Notes: generated by a model from the sequence alone, not told the origin. A stretch of 64,000 bases of DNA from Bradyrhizobium sp. 190 (GCF_023073415.1 NZ_JADPJL010000047.1:300926-364925); one strand, 5' to 3'; positions 45,241 to 54,873 are shown, numbered from the stretch's first letter. Made by a program: numbers and translations.

Positions 45241-46200
45241 CTAGCGCGCCACCTCTGCCCATTCCGGGCAGGTGCGCTGGTCGACCGGCACCAGCCACGC
45301 CTTGTAGTTGGTCTTGTCGATCACTTCCGCAGGGAGCATCACCTTTTCCGGCAGCGGCTCTTTCTTGAGGTGACGTACCGCCGCCCGCGTTGCAGTGCAG
45401 CCGATCTTGAACATGTTGAAATCGACGGTCGCCAGCATCCCGCCGGTTTCGATCTGCTTCACCGCCGGAAGGATGCCGTTGATGCCGATCACGATCGCCG
45501 TGCGGTTCGCGGCCTTCAGCGCCTCCAGCACGCCCAGCGCCATGCTGTCATTGGCCGACAGCACTGCGTCGATTTCCTTGTGCTCGGTGAGAAACTTCTC
45601 CATCACGCGCCTGGCGTCGGGCTGCTGGTAGTTGCCGATGCCCGATCCCAAAACCTGGATGCCAGGAAATTCACCGAATGCGCGCTGGTATCCGCGCACG
45701 CGCTCGCGATTGGTCGGTGCGGCGGGCGTTCCCTCGATGACGACGATCTTTCCCTTGCCGCCGAGCTTCTCGAAGAGATAGCGCGCCTCGCGATATCCAA
45801 TTTCGAAATCGTCGGCGCCGACATAGGTGACGAAGCTGCCGGGTAGCGGATTGGAAACCAGCACGATGGGGATTTTGGCGTCGTTGAGCTTCTTCACGGA
45901 ATCGATCATGGCGACGTCGTCGACGGGGATGAAGATGACGGCGTCGGGTTTGTCCTTCAGCACCTGTTCCACCATCGCCTTCTGTTCGTCGACGTTGTCA
46001 GGCTGGTTCGGGACCAGGTGGATCACCTTCACGCCGGTGGTGCGCGCGATCTGGTCGGAGGCGATACGAAAGGCCTCATAGGCGGGGTTGGTGCGGTTCT
46101 TGGTGAATACGGCGATGGTCATCTGGTTGTCGGCCGCGCTGGCGCTGATTGCGTAGAGCGCTATGACGCCTGACAACGTAGCCTTCAGCAGATATCGCAT
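45241..46200 (-). CDS. Sugar-type ABC transporter solute-binding protein (Peripla_BP_4), orphan
   Basis: A 319-residue binding protein with a signal peptide (ending SASA before ADNQMTI) and ribose/autoinducer-type wording: IAVFTKNRTNPAYEAFRIAS, KPDAVIFIPVDDVAMIDSV and DAVLSANDSMALGVLEAL. It would bind a sugar or sugar-like ligand in the periplasm. No matching permease or ATPase gene is next to it; the upstream neighbour is a branched-chain-type system with its own binding protein. A palindromic repeat lies between them. Confidence 0.86.
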   Translation of the reverse strand: MRYLLKATLSGVIALYAISASAADNQMTIAVFTKNRTNPAYEAFRIASDQIARTTGVKVIHLVPNQPDNVDEQKAMVEQVLKDKPDAVIFIPVDDVAMIDSVKKLNDAKIPIVLVSNPLPGSFVTYVGADDFEIGYREARYLFEKLGGKGKIVVIEGTPAAPTNRERVRGYQRAFGEFPGIQVLGSGIGNYQQPDARRVMEKFLTEHKEIDAVLSANDSMALGVLEALKAANRTAIVIGINGILPAVKQIETGGMLATVDFNMFKIGCTATRAAVRHLKKEPLPEKVMLPAEVIDKTNYKAWLVPVDQRTCPEWAEVAR

Positions 46201-46220
46201 CGCAGCCTCCCAAGGAGTTC

Positions 46221-46299
46221 CGTCATTGCGAGCGAAGCAAAGCAATCCATAGTGCCGCAAAAAGAAAGAATGGATTGCTTCGCTTCGCTCGCAATGACG
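46221..46299. repeat. Palindromic intergenic repeat, type D
   Basis: cgtcattgcgagcgaagcaa at the left is mirrored at the right by ttcgcttcgctcgcaatgac, with attached arms aagcaatccat and atggattgctt. It sits between the ABC fusion gene and the orphan sugar-binding-protein gene and could form a long hairpin in their shared message. The motif is common in Bradyrhizobium from memory. Confidence 0.8.
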
Positions 46300-46308
46300 T
46301 GGTGAGAT

Positions 46309-48846
46309 TTAGAGCCACAGTATCTTCTTCCGGTATTCGAGGTCGGTGAGCAGTGGTTGCGCAGGCCCCTCGTGGAACACCGCGCCGCGCTCCAGCGCGA
46401 AGACGCGGTCGGCGAGCGCCAGCACGAGATCGAGATTGTGTTCGACGATCACGATGGAGATGTGCTGCCGGAGCCGGTCGAACACCTTGAACAGGTCGAG
46501 AATCACGGCCGGCGCCAGTCCCTCGAAGGGTTCGTCGAGCAGCAGCAGTTTGACGTTGCCCGACATCGCACGCGCCACCGCCACCATCTGCTGCTCGCCG
46601 CCGGAAAGATAATCCGCCGCGACGTCCATGCGCTCCTTGAGCCGTGGGAAGTATTCGAGGATCTGTGCTTCGTCCCACACCACGCCGTTGCTGCCGTCGG
46701 TCTTGCGCGCGAGACGGCCGAGGGAGAGGTTTTCCCGAACCGTCATGCCGGCGAACAGGCCGCGGCCCTGTGGCACATAGCCGATGCCGGCGCGCGCGAT
46801 ATCGGGCGCGGGCAGGCGGGAGATGTCGCTGCCGGCATATTCGATAGTGCCCGACGACAGCGGCACGAGGCCCGCGAGGGTCTTCAACAGCGTCGACTTG
46901 CCGGCGCCGTTGCGGCCGAGCAGGGCGACGATCTCGCCCTCGCGCACGTCGAGCGTGGCGTCGTGCAGGATATGGCTCTTGCCGTAGAAGGTGTTGACGC
47001 GTTCGAAACGCAGGATCGGCGCGGCGCCGGCTTTGGCGTGATCGCTGCTGAGATGCTCGACCTCGGGTACGCCGGTGCCGGTATAGACCTCCTGCACCCT
47101 GCGGTCGGCGCGCACGGCCTCGGGCGTGCCGGTCATCAGCACTTCGCCCTGGTTCATCACGGTGACGGTGCGGGAGAAGCCAAGCACGCGGTCGATGTCG
47201 TGCTCGACGATCAGGACCGGAATATTGGCGGCGATGTTTTTCACGAGGTTCGACACGCGCTCGCGCTCGGCGGCAGCAAGGCCCGCCAGCGGCTCGTCCA
47301 GCAGCAGCACCTGTGGCTTGGAGCCGAGGGCGATGCCGAGATCGACCAGCCGCTGCCCGCCATACGACAGTTCGCCGCCCTCGATGGTCTCGATCCCTTC
47401 GAGGCCGAGGAATTTTATGAGCTCCGCGGTCTCGGCGTGGATGTCTTCGTAGTGGTCGATGTCGCGCCAGAGGTTGAAGCGCCCGGCGTTCTGAGCCTGC
47501 AGCGACAGCCGCAGGTTTTCGTAGATCGAGAGACCCTTGAACAAATTGGTGATCTGGAACGAGCGCGCCAACCCCTGATGGCAGATCGCCTCCGACGGTA
47601 CGCCCTGGATCTCGCGGCCGTTCAGCTTGATGGTGCCGCTGTCGGTCGGATAGAGGCCGGAGATCAGGTTGAACAGCGTGGTCTTTCCCGCGCCGTTCGG
47701 TCCGATCAAGGCGTGAATTTCGCCGGCGCCGACTTGCAGGCTCGCATTGGTGACGGCGCGGATGCCGCCGAAGGTTTTCGAGATGCCGCGCACTTCCAGC
47801 ACGGTGCCGTTGAGCCCTTTCGGCAGCAGGAAGGCCGGCAGCGGCAGGCCTTCGTAAATTTTTCGGCGGCTCATCGCGGCGGATTCTTCCGGCGGCGGCC
47901 ACCAGCGTTTTGAAAGCGTCGCCCAGATGCCGACGAGGCCGCCCGGCGAGTACAGCACGAAGGCGACGAAGACCAGGCCGAACCACAGCAGCCAGTTCCC
48001 CGTCCAGATCGAAAACAATTCGCGGAACAGGATGAAGAACAGCGCGCCGATCGCCGGCCCCAGCATGCTGCGCATGCCGCCGATCACGACGATCGCGAGC
48101 AGTTCGCCGGAGAAGGGGACCGAGACCGCCTCGGCGGAGACGAGATAATTCTGGAATCCGATCAGCCCGCCGGCAAAGCCGGTCACGACGGCCGAGATCA
48201 CGAAGACGCCGAGCTTGTAGCGCTCGACCGGATAACCCTGGAACGTGGCACGCAGCTGGTTCTCGCGGATCGCCATCAGCACATGGCCGAACGGCGAGCG
48301 CACCAGCCGCAGCAGCAGATAGAGCACGCCGAGGCATAGTATGGAGACGACGATGTAATAGTTCAGCGCATTGTCGAGGTTGAACGGCCCGATGCTGCCG
48401 CGTTTCAGCCCGCCGAGGCCGTCCTCGCCGCCGGTCACCGCGGTCCAGCGGAAGGCGATCGTGTAGGCCAGCGCCGATAGTGCCAGCGTCAGCAGCGAGA
48501 AATAGACGCCGCGCCGGCGCAGGATGACGAAGCCGACGAAGGTTGAGATGACGGCGACGACGACCGCCGCCAGCAGCAGCGGCAGGAAAATGTCGCCACC
48601 GAACCAGTTGCGCTGGATCAGCCCCGCCGCATAGGCGCCGATGCCGAACCACGCGCCGTGGCCGAACGAGACCAGGCCGGTATAGCCGATGCAGAGGTTG
48701 AGCCCCATTGCGGCAATGGCGAGCGCGACCACCATCGTCCCGGTGTTGAGCGAGAGGCCAAGCAGATAGAGGCCGAACGGCAGTGCGATGACCGCGAGCG
48801 TGGCCAGCAGCAGCGGACGGTATTTGGCGGCAAAGTCGGTCGTCAT
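46309..48846 (-). CDS. Fused branched-chain-type ABC permease and two ATPases (LivM-LivG-LivF)
   Basis: One uninterrupted 845-residue frame holds three subunits usually made separately. Residues 1-320 are a LivM-type permease (GYTGLVSFGHGAWFGIGAYA near 54-73). Residues 345-600 are a LivG-type ATPase (Walker A GPNGAGKT 382-389, signature LSYGGQ, LLLDEPLAGL). Residues 610-845 are a LivF-type ATPase (Walker A GRNGAGKS 644-651, LSGGEQQ, LLLDEPFEGL). Short linkers join them. With the LivH-type permease, into which it overlaps by ATGA, and the binding protein, this would be a full importer of amino acids or small carboxylates. Confidence 0.93.
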   Translation of the reverse strand: MTTDFAAKYRPLLLATLAVIALPFGLYLLGLSLNTGTMVVALAIAAMGLNLCIGYTGLVSFGHGAWFGIGAYAAGLIQRNWFGGDIFLPLLLAAVVVAVISTFVGFVILRRRGVYFSLLTLALSALAYTIAFRWTAVTGGEDGLGGLKRGSIGPFNLDNALNYYIVVSILCLGVLYLLLRLVRSPFGHVLMAIRENQLRATFQGYPVERYKLGVFVISAVVTGFAGGLIGFQNYLVSAEAVSVPFSGELLAIVVIGGMRSMLGPAIGALFFILFRELFSIWTGNWLLWFGLVFVAFVLYSPGGLVGIWATLSKRWWPPPEESAAMSRRKIYEGLPLPAFLLPKGLNGTVLEVRGISKTFGGIRAVTNASLQVGAGEIHALIGPNGAGKTTLFNLISGLYPTDSGTIKLNGREIQGVPSEAICHQGLARSFQITNLFKGLSIYENLRLSLQAQNAGRFNLWRDIDHYEDIHAETAELIKFLGLEGIETIEGGELSYGGQRLVDLGIALGSKPQVLLLDEPLAGLAAAERERVSNLVKNIAANIPVLIVEHDIDRVLGFSRTVTVMNQGEVLMTGTPEAVRADRRVQEVYTGTGVPEVEHLSSDHAKAGAAPILRFERVNTFYGKSHILHDATLDVREGEIVALLGRNGAGKSTLLKTLAGLVPLSSGTIEYAGSDISRLPAPDIARAGIGYVPQGRGLFAGMTVRENLSLGRLARKTDGSNGVVWDEAQILEYFPRLKERMDVAADYLSGGEQQMVAVARAMSGNVKLLLLDEPFEGLAPAVILDLFKVFDRLRQHISIVIVEHNLDLVLALADRVFALERGAVFHEGPAQPLLTDLEYRKKILWL

Positions 48847-49718
48847 TCGAACTTCTCGATACGTTCGCCAAGCAGCCCGCGCGGCCGCACCAGCAGCACC
48901 AGGAACATCAGCACGTAAATCGATGCTTCACCGGCGGCCGGCGCGAAATGGATGGTGATGCCTCTGACGACACCGACCAGCATCGCCGCCAGCACCACGC
49001 CCCAGAAACTGCCGAGGCCGCCGATCACGACGACGACAAATGCCACCGTGATGATCTCGGCGCCCATGGCGGGATGCACGATGGTGATCGGCGCAAAGAA
49101 CGCGCCGCCGAGCGCGGCCATGCCGACGCCGAGCATAACGATCGCGGTCATGTAGGGCTGTAGCCGAATGCCGAGAGCGGCGACCATGTCCGGCCGCTGG
49201 ATGCCGGCGCGCACCACGCGGCCGAACGAGGTCTTGTGCAGCAGCAGCCAGACGCCGACGAGGACCGCGGCGACGACGGCGAGGATCAACAAGCGATAGC
49301 GCGAGAAGAGGAAGTCGCCGAGGAAGACCGAGCCGCGAAGGCCCTGCGGGATCGCGGCCGATATCGGCGGCGCGCCCCAGATGATCCGGATCGCCTGTTC
49401 GGTGACCATGGCGAGGCCGAACGTCACCAACAGGCTCAGGATCGGATCGGCGTCATAAAACCTGCGCAGGATGAAGCGTTCGAAGAGAATGCCGAGCAAC
49501 GCGACCGCAATCGGCGACAGCACCATCGCCGAACCGAAGCCGAGATATTTCGTGATCTCGACGGAAATGTAGGCGCCGAGCGCATAGAACGCGCCATGCG
49601 CGAGATTGACGATGCCGCCGACGCTGAAAATCAGCGACAGGCCGAGCGCGATCAGGAGGTAATAGCCCCCGAGCACCAGGCCATTCACCACCTGCTCCAG
49701 CAGAAATCCGAACTGCAT
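48843..49718 (-). CDS. Branched-chain-type ABC transporter permease (LivH type)
   Basis: A 291-residue permease with LivH wording: QVVNGLVLGGYYLLIALGLS at the N-terminus, GIVNLAHGAFYALGAYISVE, and GGLGSFWGVVLAAMLVGVV in the last third. Its stop overlaps the start of the permease-ATPase fusion, and it lies 87 bases after the binding-protein gene. It forms the membrane channel with the permease domain of the fusion. Confidence 0.93.
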   Translation of the reverse strand: MQFGFLLEQVVNGLVLGGYYLLIALGLSLIFSVGGIVNLAHGAFYALGAYISVEITKYLGFGSAMVLSPIAVALLGILFERFILRRFYDADPILSLLVTFGLAMVTEQAIRIIWGAPPISAAIPQGLRGSVFLGDFLFSRYRLLILAVVAAVLVGVWLLLHKTSFGRVVRAGIQRPDMVAALGIRLQPYMTAIVMLGVGMAALGGAFFAPITIVHPAMGAEIITVAFVVVVIGGLGSFWGVVLAAMLVGVVRGITIHFAPAAGEASIYVLMFLVLLVRPRGLLGERIEKFE

Positions 49719-49805
49719 GTGCGATCCGCAAGATTGAAAAGAGACGGCGCCGGCTTTTTAGTGCCGGCGCCGCAACGCCAGTGGCCCGACGCCCGTATCG
49801 GGCTT

Positions 49806-51050
49806 CTATGCCTTCATGTTGCAGGGATTTTGCGTCTTCGTCGGGTAGATCGATTCAAGCTCGGCGCCCGCGGCCGGCACGGCTTCGCCGAGCACGAGCA
49901 TGTCCCACTTGTCCTTCATCTCGTTCTTCGGCTTCACCGTGAAGGGATAGGCCTCCTGCACGAGCTGATGATCCCAGGAGCGGAAATAGGCCTTGCGCGA
50001 CTTCATGATGTCGAACTGCGTCTGCTTCTCGAAATAGGCGATCAGCGTGTCGCTTTCGGTCGACTTGGTCTCGGTGATCGCCTGCGCGATCATTTTCAGC
50101 GTGATGTATTCGATCCAGGCGTGGTTCTCCGGCGGCTTGCCGTATTTTTTGGTGAAGGCCTCGACGAAGGTTTTCGAGGCCGGATTGTCGAGCGTGTGAT
50201 ACCAGACCGTCGGCCAGGTGCCGCTCAGATTGCCTTCACCCATCGCCCAGGCATCGCCGGTGTTGAGATTGAAGCCGACGAGGGGATAGGGGAAGCCGAA
50301 CTCGGCATATTGCTTGACGAGGTTGGTCACCTGGTTGCCGGCGAGGTTGCAGCACACGACGTCAGGCTTGGCCTGCCGGACCTTCAGCAGATACGGGCTG
50401 AAGTCGGTGACGTCGGTCGCAATCAGCTCGTCGCCGATCAAAGTGGCGTCATTGGCGCTGAAGAAGGCTTTTGCGGCCTTCAGCAGGTCGTGGCCGAAAA
50501 TGTAGTCCGCGGTCAGCGTGACGAACTTCTTGCCCTTCACCATGCCCTTCTGCTTCAGCGCGGTGCCGACGGCGTTGACCATCACGGTGTTGGGGATGTC
50601 GCAATGGAAGGAGTAACGGTTGCAATCCTTGCCGCGCAGCGCGTCGGAGCGCGCGCCGGTCGAGAAGAACACCTTCTTGTTGCGCTCGGCGACCTGCATG
50701 ATGGTCAGCGACGAGGCGGATGAGATTTCGCCGAACAGCAGCACCGCGCCGTCCTGCTCGATCATGCGCTGCGCCTTGGTCGAGGCCGTGGCGGGATTCA
50801 CCGAGTCTTCCGACATCAGGTCGATCTGCTTGCCCATGATGCCGCCGGACGCGTTGATCTCCTCCGCCGCCATCTTCACCCCGAGCTGGGCATAGCTGCC
50901 GATCGCGCCGAGGAAGCCGGTCAGCGGCACCAGATGGCCGATCTTTATTCGCGCGGCCTGGGCGATGAGTATGGATGGAGATCCGATCGCGGAGGCGCCG
51001 GCAAAGGCGGCGCCGGCCTTCAACAAAGTACGTCGGCTGTAGCGGGTCAT
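49806..51050 (-). CDS. Branched-chain-type ABC transporter substrate-binding protein
   Basis: A 414-residue Peripla_BP_6 protein with a Tat-type signal (RRTLLKAGAAFAGAS near 6-20), cleavage before AARIKIG. Landmarks are GHLVPLTGFLGAIGSYAQLG, KAQRMIEQDGAVLLFGEISS and a late cysteine in CNMKA. GGAG lies before the second of two adjacent start codons; I use the ATG at 51050. It is the first gene of the importer operon, just downstream of an IclR gene. Family members bind branched-chain amino acids, amides or small carboxylates; this ligand is not determined. Confidence 0.91.
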   Translation of the reverse strand: MTRYSRRTLLKAGAAFAGASAIGSPSILIAQAARIKIGHLVPLTGFLGAIGSYAQLGVKMAAEEINASGGIMGKQIDLMSEDSVNPATASTKAQRMIEQDGAVLLFGEISSASSLTIMQVAERNKKVFFSTGARSDALRGKDCNRYSFHCDIPNTVMVNAVGTALKQKGMVKGKKFVTLTADYIFGHDLLKAAKAFFSANDATLIGDELIATDVTDFSPYLLKVRQAKPDVVCCNLAGNQVTNLVKQYAEFGFPYPLVGFNLNTGDAWAMGEGNLSGTWPTVWYHTLDNPASKTFVEAFTKKYGKPPENHAWIEYITLKMIAQAITETKSTESDTLIAYFEKQTQFDIMKSRKAYFRSWDHQLVQEAYPFTVKPKNEMKDKWDMLVLGEAVPAAGAELESIYPTKTQNPCNMKA

Positions 51051-51227
51051 CACTGGTCTCCTCCCGGGATACGTCGCGACGTTCTCTCTTCCGTTCCCGC
51101 TTATGCGACAATGTGAGAGACGTTCTTTTATTGTTGTAGGATATTTCCGGACGCAATCGCTCCTGTCAACGCCAAATGCGTCGCAGCCGCGTTCAACCCG
51201 ATAGGAAGAGGATTTAGCTGGATCGGA

Positions 51228-52121
51228 TCAGGAGGATTTCGCCAGATCCCGCGCGCCGAACTCGGCCGACAACCGGCCGGCAGCCGATTGCACCAGCTTG
51301 GCGCGGCTTTGCAATACCTGGTCCGTCATGCGCCAGATCGGGCCGGAGATGCCGAGCGCGCCGATCACTTCGCCGGTGAAATTATAGACCGGAACAGCGA
51401 CGCAGCGGACTTCCGCATTGAACTCGCCGTCGTCGAAGGCGATGGCGCTGCGGCGGATCTCGGCGATCTCGCGCAGGAGTACGGCGGGGTCCGTGATCGA
51501 CTTTTTGGACGACGGCTTCAGTTCGACGCGTTCGAGAAAGCGCTTCAACTGATCGGGGCGCAGCGAGGCCAGCATGATCTTGCCGAGCGCAGTGCAGTGT
51601 GCCGGCCGCACCACGCCGACGCGGTCGGTCAATTGGAACGCGCCGGGCCCGCTGGTGCGGGCAATCACGACCACGGCGTCGCCCATCCGCACGGCGAAAT
51701 GGCCGCTTTCGCCGCTCTCGCGCGACAGGTCTTCCAGCACCGGCGTCGCCAGATTGACCATCTCGATTTCGTCGAGCGCGCTGGCCGCCAGCGCAAACAG
51801 CGGCCGGCCAACACGATAACGTTTTGAATCGCGCTCCTGCCTGAGATAGCCGAGCGAGACCAGTGTCTTGGCGAGATGGAAGGTGGTGGAATTATGCAGG
51901 CCCACCAGCTTGCTGAGGTCCGCTAATCCGATGCCTTCGCGGTGGCGGGCGACTTCTTCCAGGATCGAAAATGCGCGGCCGAGCGACTGCACGCCGCCGC
52001 GCGCGCGCTCCTCGGCCTCGTCGTCGATGTTGGGTTCGCTCGATGGCACCAGCTTCGCGATCGAGACCTTGCGTGGCGGGGCCTGCTTGTCGCTCGTCTT
52101 CGGCTTGGTGCGCGGGTTCAC
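51228..52121 (-). CDS. IclR family transcriptional regulator
   Basis: A 297-residue protein: a 45-residue charged extension, then an IclR winged helix (VQSLGRAFSILEEVARHREG, with a recognition helix in GLHNSTTFHLAKTL) and the C-terminal effector domain with AVPVYNFTGEVIGALGISGP. It begins at GTG with GGAGAG before it. It lies between the ABC importer operon and a divergent ThDP-enzyme operon, so it probably regulates one or both (inference from position). Confidence 0.9.
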   Translation of the reverse strand: MNPRTKPKTSDKQAPPRKVSIAKLVPSSEPNIDDEAEERARGGVQSLGRAFSILEEVARHREGIGLADLSKLVGLHNSTTFHLAKTLVSLGYLRQERDSKRYRVGRPLFALAASALDEIEMVNLATPVLEDLSRESGESGHFAVRMGDAVVVIARTSGPGAFQLTDRVGVVRPAHCTALGKIMLASLRPDQLKRFLERVELKPSSKKSITDPAVLLREIAEIRRSAIAFDDGEFNAEVRCVAVPVYNFTGEVIGALGISGPIWRMTDQVLQSRAKLVQSAAGRLSAEFGARDLAKSS

Positions 52122-52331
52122 GGAATCAGCTCTCCAGGATGGGCGAGGCGAACTCTATCAGGCCGTCCTCGCCCGGCAACAGCGCCGCGCATCGTGCGAG
52201 GCGACAATGCGCACTATACCACAATAGCAATTGACGTACAGTATTATGAGAAATAGGTTCGGGGCCCGTCGCCGGCCGTGCAAGCAAGACGCGGAGGCGA
52301 GTTCGTTGAGCTCAGGGAGAGAGTTAGATCG

Positions 52332-54131
52332 ATGTCGCGTAACATGCTCAACGGCGCCCAGGTCATCGTCGACTATCTGGTCCAGGAGAAGGTGCCGCAG
52401 GTGTTCGGCCTGTGCGGCCACGGCAACATCCAGTTCATCGACGCGCTGTACGAGCGCTCGGCCGACATCAAGACCATCTCGGTACATCACGAGAGCGTCG
52501 CCGGATTCATGGCCGACGTTTACTACCGCGTGTCGGGGCGGCCGACGGCGACCTTTACGTCCTGCGGGCCCGGCTCGGCGAACCTGCCGATCTCGCTTGC
52601 CAACGCATTCCTCGACTCCGTGCCGTTCCTGGCGGTGACCGGCAACGTGCCGACCAGCCAGTTCAACCGCGGCGCCTTCCAGGAGATGTACCGGCATTAT
52701 CAGGCCGATTTTCCCTCCACCGTGCGCACGATGTGCAAGAAGGTGTTCCAGCCGACGCGCGGCGAGATGGTGCCGCTGGCGGTGCGGCAGGCCTGGAAGA
52801 CCATGACGACCGGCCGGCCCGGACCCGTCGTGCTCGACGTGCCCTTCGACGTGTTCATGGAGTCGGCGGCCGAGGAGGCGCCGAACGCGATCGCATGGAA
52901 CGCCAACATATCGAGCCGCTGCGGCGCCGATCCTGATGGCGTGGTGAAAGCGGTCGACATGCTGCTCGGCGCCGAGCGGCCGACAATCATCGTAGGCCAG
53001 GGCGTGCGCTACGGCGGCGCGGCGGAAGAATTGCTGAAACTTGCCGAGCGCTTGCAGATCCCGGTCGCGGCCTCGGCAAGCGGCCTTGGCGCGATCGATT
53101 GCAATCATCCGCTGGCGCTGGGTCTCGTCGCGCGCGCCGGCCATTATCAAGCCAACCACGCGACGCGTCAGGCTGATGTGCTGCTGGCGATGGGGATGCG
53201 GTTCGACGATCGCACGTCGAGCTCGTGGATCCCCGGCTACTCCTTCACCATCCCGCCGACGCGGCTGATCCATGTCGACATCGATCCCGAGGAGATCGGC
53301 CGCAACTATCCTGTTGCGCTCGGCCTGATGGCCGACGTGCGCACCTTCCTGCGGCAGGTGCATGCCGAACTCGATCGCCGCGGCGATCTCTCGAAGAAAG
53401 CAGACGCGCGCAAGAAGTGGCTTTTGCAGATCGATGGCTACCGCAAGGAATGGGACAAGTTTGTCGCTCCCGGATTTTCCGACGACACCACGCCGATCAA
53501 TCCGCAGCGCGCGGCGCTCGAAATCGACAAGGCGTTGCCTGATAATGCGATCCTCGTCAGCGACATCGGCGTGCACCACAACTGGCTGCTCGGCTTCTGC
53601 AAGCCGCGGCGGCCGGATTCGCTGATCGGCTCGATGGGATTCGGCCCGATGGGTTTTGGGGTCGCCGGCGTGATGGGCGCGAAATTCGCCGCGCCCGACC
53701 GGCCCTGCGTCTCGGTGTGCGGCGACGGCGCGTTCTTCATGCACGCCAACGTGCTGGGCACGGCGGTCGAGTACAATCTGCCCGTGGTCTGGGTGGTCTG
53801 GAACAATTACGCCTATGCCTCGATCCGGGGTTTGCAGCGCGGCTATCTCGGCGGGCGTGAGCTTGCGACCGATTTCCACGATCCCAATACCGGCGAGCGC
53901 TACAATCCGGATTTTGCCGCGATGGCGCGCTCCTGCGGCGTCGAAGGCGTGCGGGTCGATCGCGCGGGCGATCTCGGCGAGGCCATTCGCAAGGGCATCG
54001 CGGCGAACAAGCCCTATCTGATCGACGTCGATATCGCCGCCGACATCAATCCGGTCGGCGCGGGCGTCTGGGAATTGCCCGGGCTCGGCCAAAGCAAGGC
54101 CGGCATCGGCACGCGCTATCAGCCAGCCTGA
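52332..54131 (+). CDS. ThDP-dependent enzyme, acetolactate synthase-like
   Basis: A 599-residue three-domain ThDP enzyme. The N-terminal Pyr domain carries GLCGHGNIQFIDALYE and HHESVAGFMADVYYRVSGRP with the activating Glu; the central domain is FAD/structural. The C-terminal PP domain contains GDGAFFMHANVLGTAVEYNL with WNNYAYASI after it, the GDG...NN cofactor motif. I take the ATG at 52332 (MSRNMLNGAQVIVDYLVQ). Members include acetolactate synthase, benzoylformate decarboxylase and inositol-pathway hydrolases. No small ALS regulatory subunit follows; an SDR and a cupin do, so a catabolic decarboxylation or C-C cleavage is likely. Confidence 0.88.
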   Translation: MSRNMLNGAQVIVDYLVQEKVPQVFGLCGHGNIQFIDALYERSADIKTISVHHESVAGFMADVYYRVSGRPTATFTSCGPGSANLPISLANAFLDSVPFLAVTGNVPTSQFNRGAFQEMYRHYQADFPSTVRTMCKKVFQPTRGEMVPLAVRQAWKTMTTGRPGPVVLDVPFDVFMESAAEEAPNAIAWNANISSRCGADPDGVVKAVDMLLGAERPTIIVGQGVRYGGAAEELLKLAERLQIPVAASASGLGAIDCNHPLALGLVARAGHYQANHATRQADVLLAMGMRFDDRTSSSWIPGYSFTIPPTRLIHVDIDPEEIGRNYPVALGLMADVRTFLRQVHAELDRRGDLSKKADARKKWLLQIDGYRKEWDKFVAPGFSDDTTPINPQRAALEIDKALPDNAILVSDIGVHHNWLLGFCKPRRPDSLIGSMGFGPMGFGVAGVMGAKFAAPDRPCVSVCGDGAFFMHANVLGTAVEYNLPVVWVVWNNYAYASIRGLQRGYLGGRELATDFHDPNTGERYNPDFAAMARSCGVEGVRVDRAGDLGEAIRKGIAANKPYLIDVDIAADINPVGAGVWELPGLGQSKAGIGTRYQPA

Positions 54132-54151
54132 TCTTACACTAAGGATATCCC

Positions 54152-54856
54152 ATGTTTCTTGCAGGCAAGAAAGTCGTCGTCGTCGGAGGTTCCTCCGGGA
54201 TCGGGCTTGCGACCGCCGAAATGGCGAAACGCGAAGGCGCTGACGTCATCATTGCGTCGCGTAACGTCGAACGGCTCGACAAGGTGGCCGAGAAGCTGAA
54301 TGCCATCGCGATCCCCGCCGACGTCACCAGCGATGACAGTGTCGGAAAACTGTTCCAGCGTTGCGGCCCCGTCGATCATGTCGTGGTCACCGCGGCCCAG
54401 CTTCGCACCGGCCCGTTCAAGACGGTGGCGATGGAAGATGTCCGCACCACCATGGAAGGCAAGTTCTGGGGCGCATGGCGCGTCGCGCAGCAGGCGCAGA
54501 TCCGCGCCGGTGGATCGCTGACACTGGTGTCAGGCTTCCTCAGCGTTCGTCCGCGCCCGAATTCGGCGATCGTCAGCGCCGCCAACGGCGCGCTGGAATC
54601 GCTGGCCCGGGCGCTGGCGCTGGAACTGGCGCCGGTGCGCGTCAATGCCGTCTCGCCCGGAATCATCGACACGCCGATCCGTGCCGCGATGCCGGAAGAG
54701 GCGCGGCGCGATATGCTGGCGAAAGCTGCGGCGTCGTTGCCGGTTGGCCGCGTCGGCGCGGCTGAGGACATCGCACGGCAAATCCTCAGTTTCATGGCGA
54801 ACGGCTTTGCGACCGGATCGATCGTCTATATCGACGGCGGGGCGCTGGTGATCTGA
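54152..54856 (+). CDS. SDR-fold protein without the usual catalytic Tyr/Lys
   Basis: A 234-residue Rossmann protein with the NAD(P) motif GGSSGIG (12-18) and SASSG-like SGFL after strand 5 (Ser127). Where classical SDRs have YxxxK, this protein reads VSAANGALE: Val141 and Asn145 fill the Tyr and Lys positions. The later PG motif (SPGIIDTPIR) and the C-terminal GGALVI tail are normal. It may bind cofactor but be inactive or use other residues. AAGGAT precedes the ATG, and it lies 20 bases after the ThDP gene. Confidence 0.85.
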   Translation: MFLAGKKVVVVGGSSGIGLATAEMAKREGADVIIASRNVERLDKVAEKLNAIAIPADVTSDDSVGKLFQRCGPVDHVVVTAAQLRTGPFKTVAMEDVRTTMEGKFWGAWRVAQQAQIRAGGSLTLVSGFLSVRPRPNSAIVSAANGALESLARALALELAPVRVNAVSPGIIDTPIRAAMPEEARRDMLAKAAASLPVGRVGAAEDIARQILSFMANGFATGSIVYIDGGALVI

Positions 54857-54873
54857 CGGCAGAGGAGGCCATC

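Noticed and set aside
46223..48871. An 882-codon minus-strand frame overlapping the ABC fusion
   Set aside because: It is a phase-shifted shadow: Arg-rich, no hydrophobic helices, no motifs. The other frame has two Walker A sites and signature motifs.
52158..54092. A 644-codon minus-strand frame opposite the ThDP enzyme
   Set aside because: His/Arg/Asp-rich antisense composition and no motif; the plus strand has an intact three-domain enzyme.
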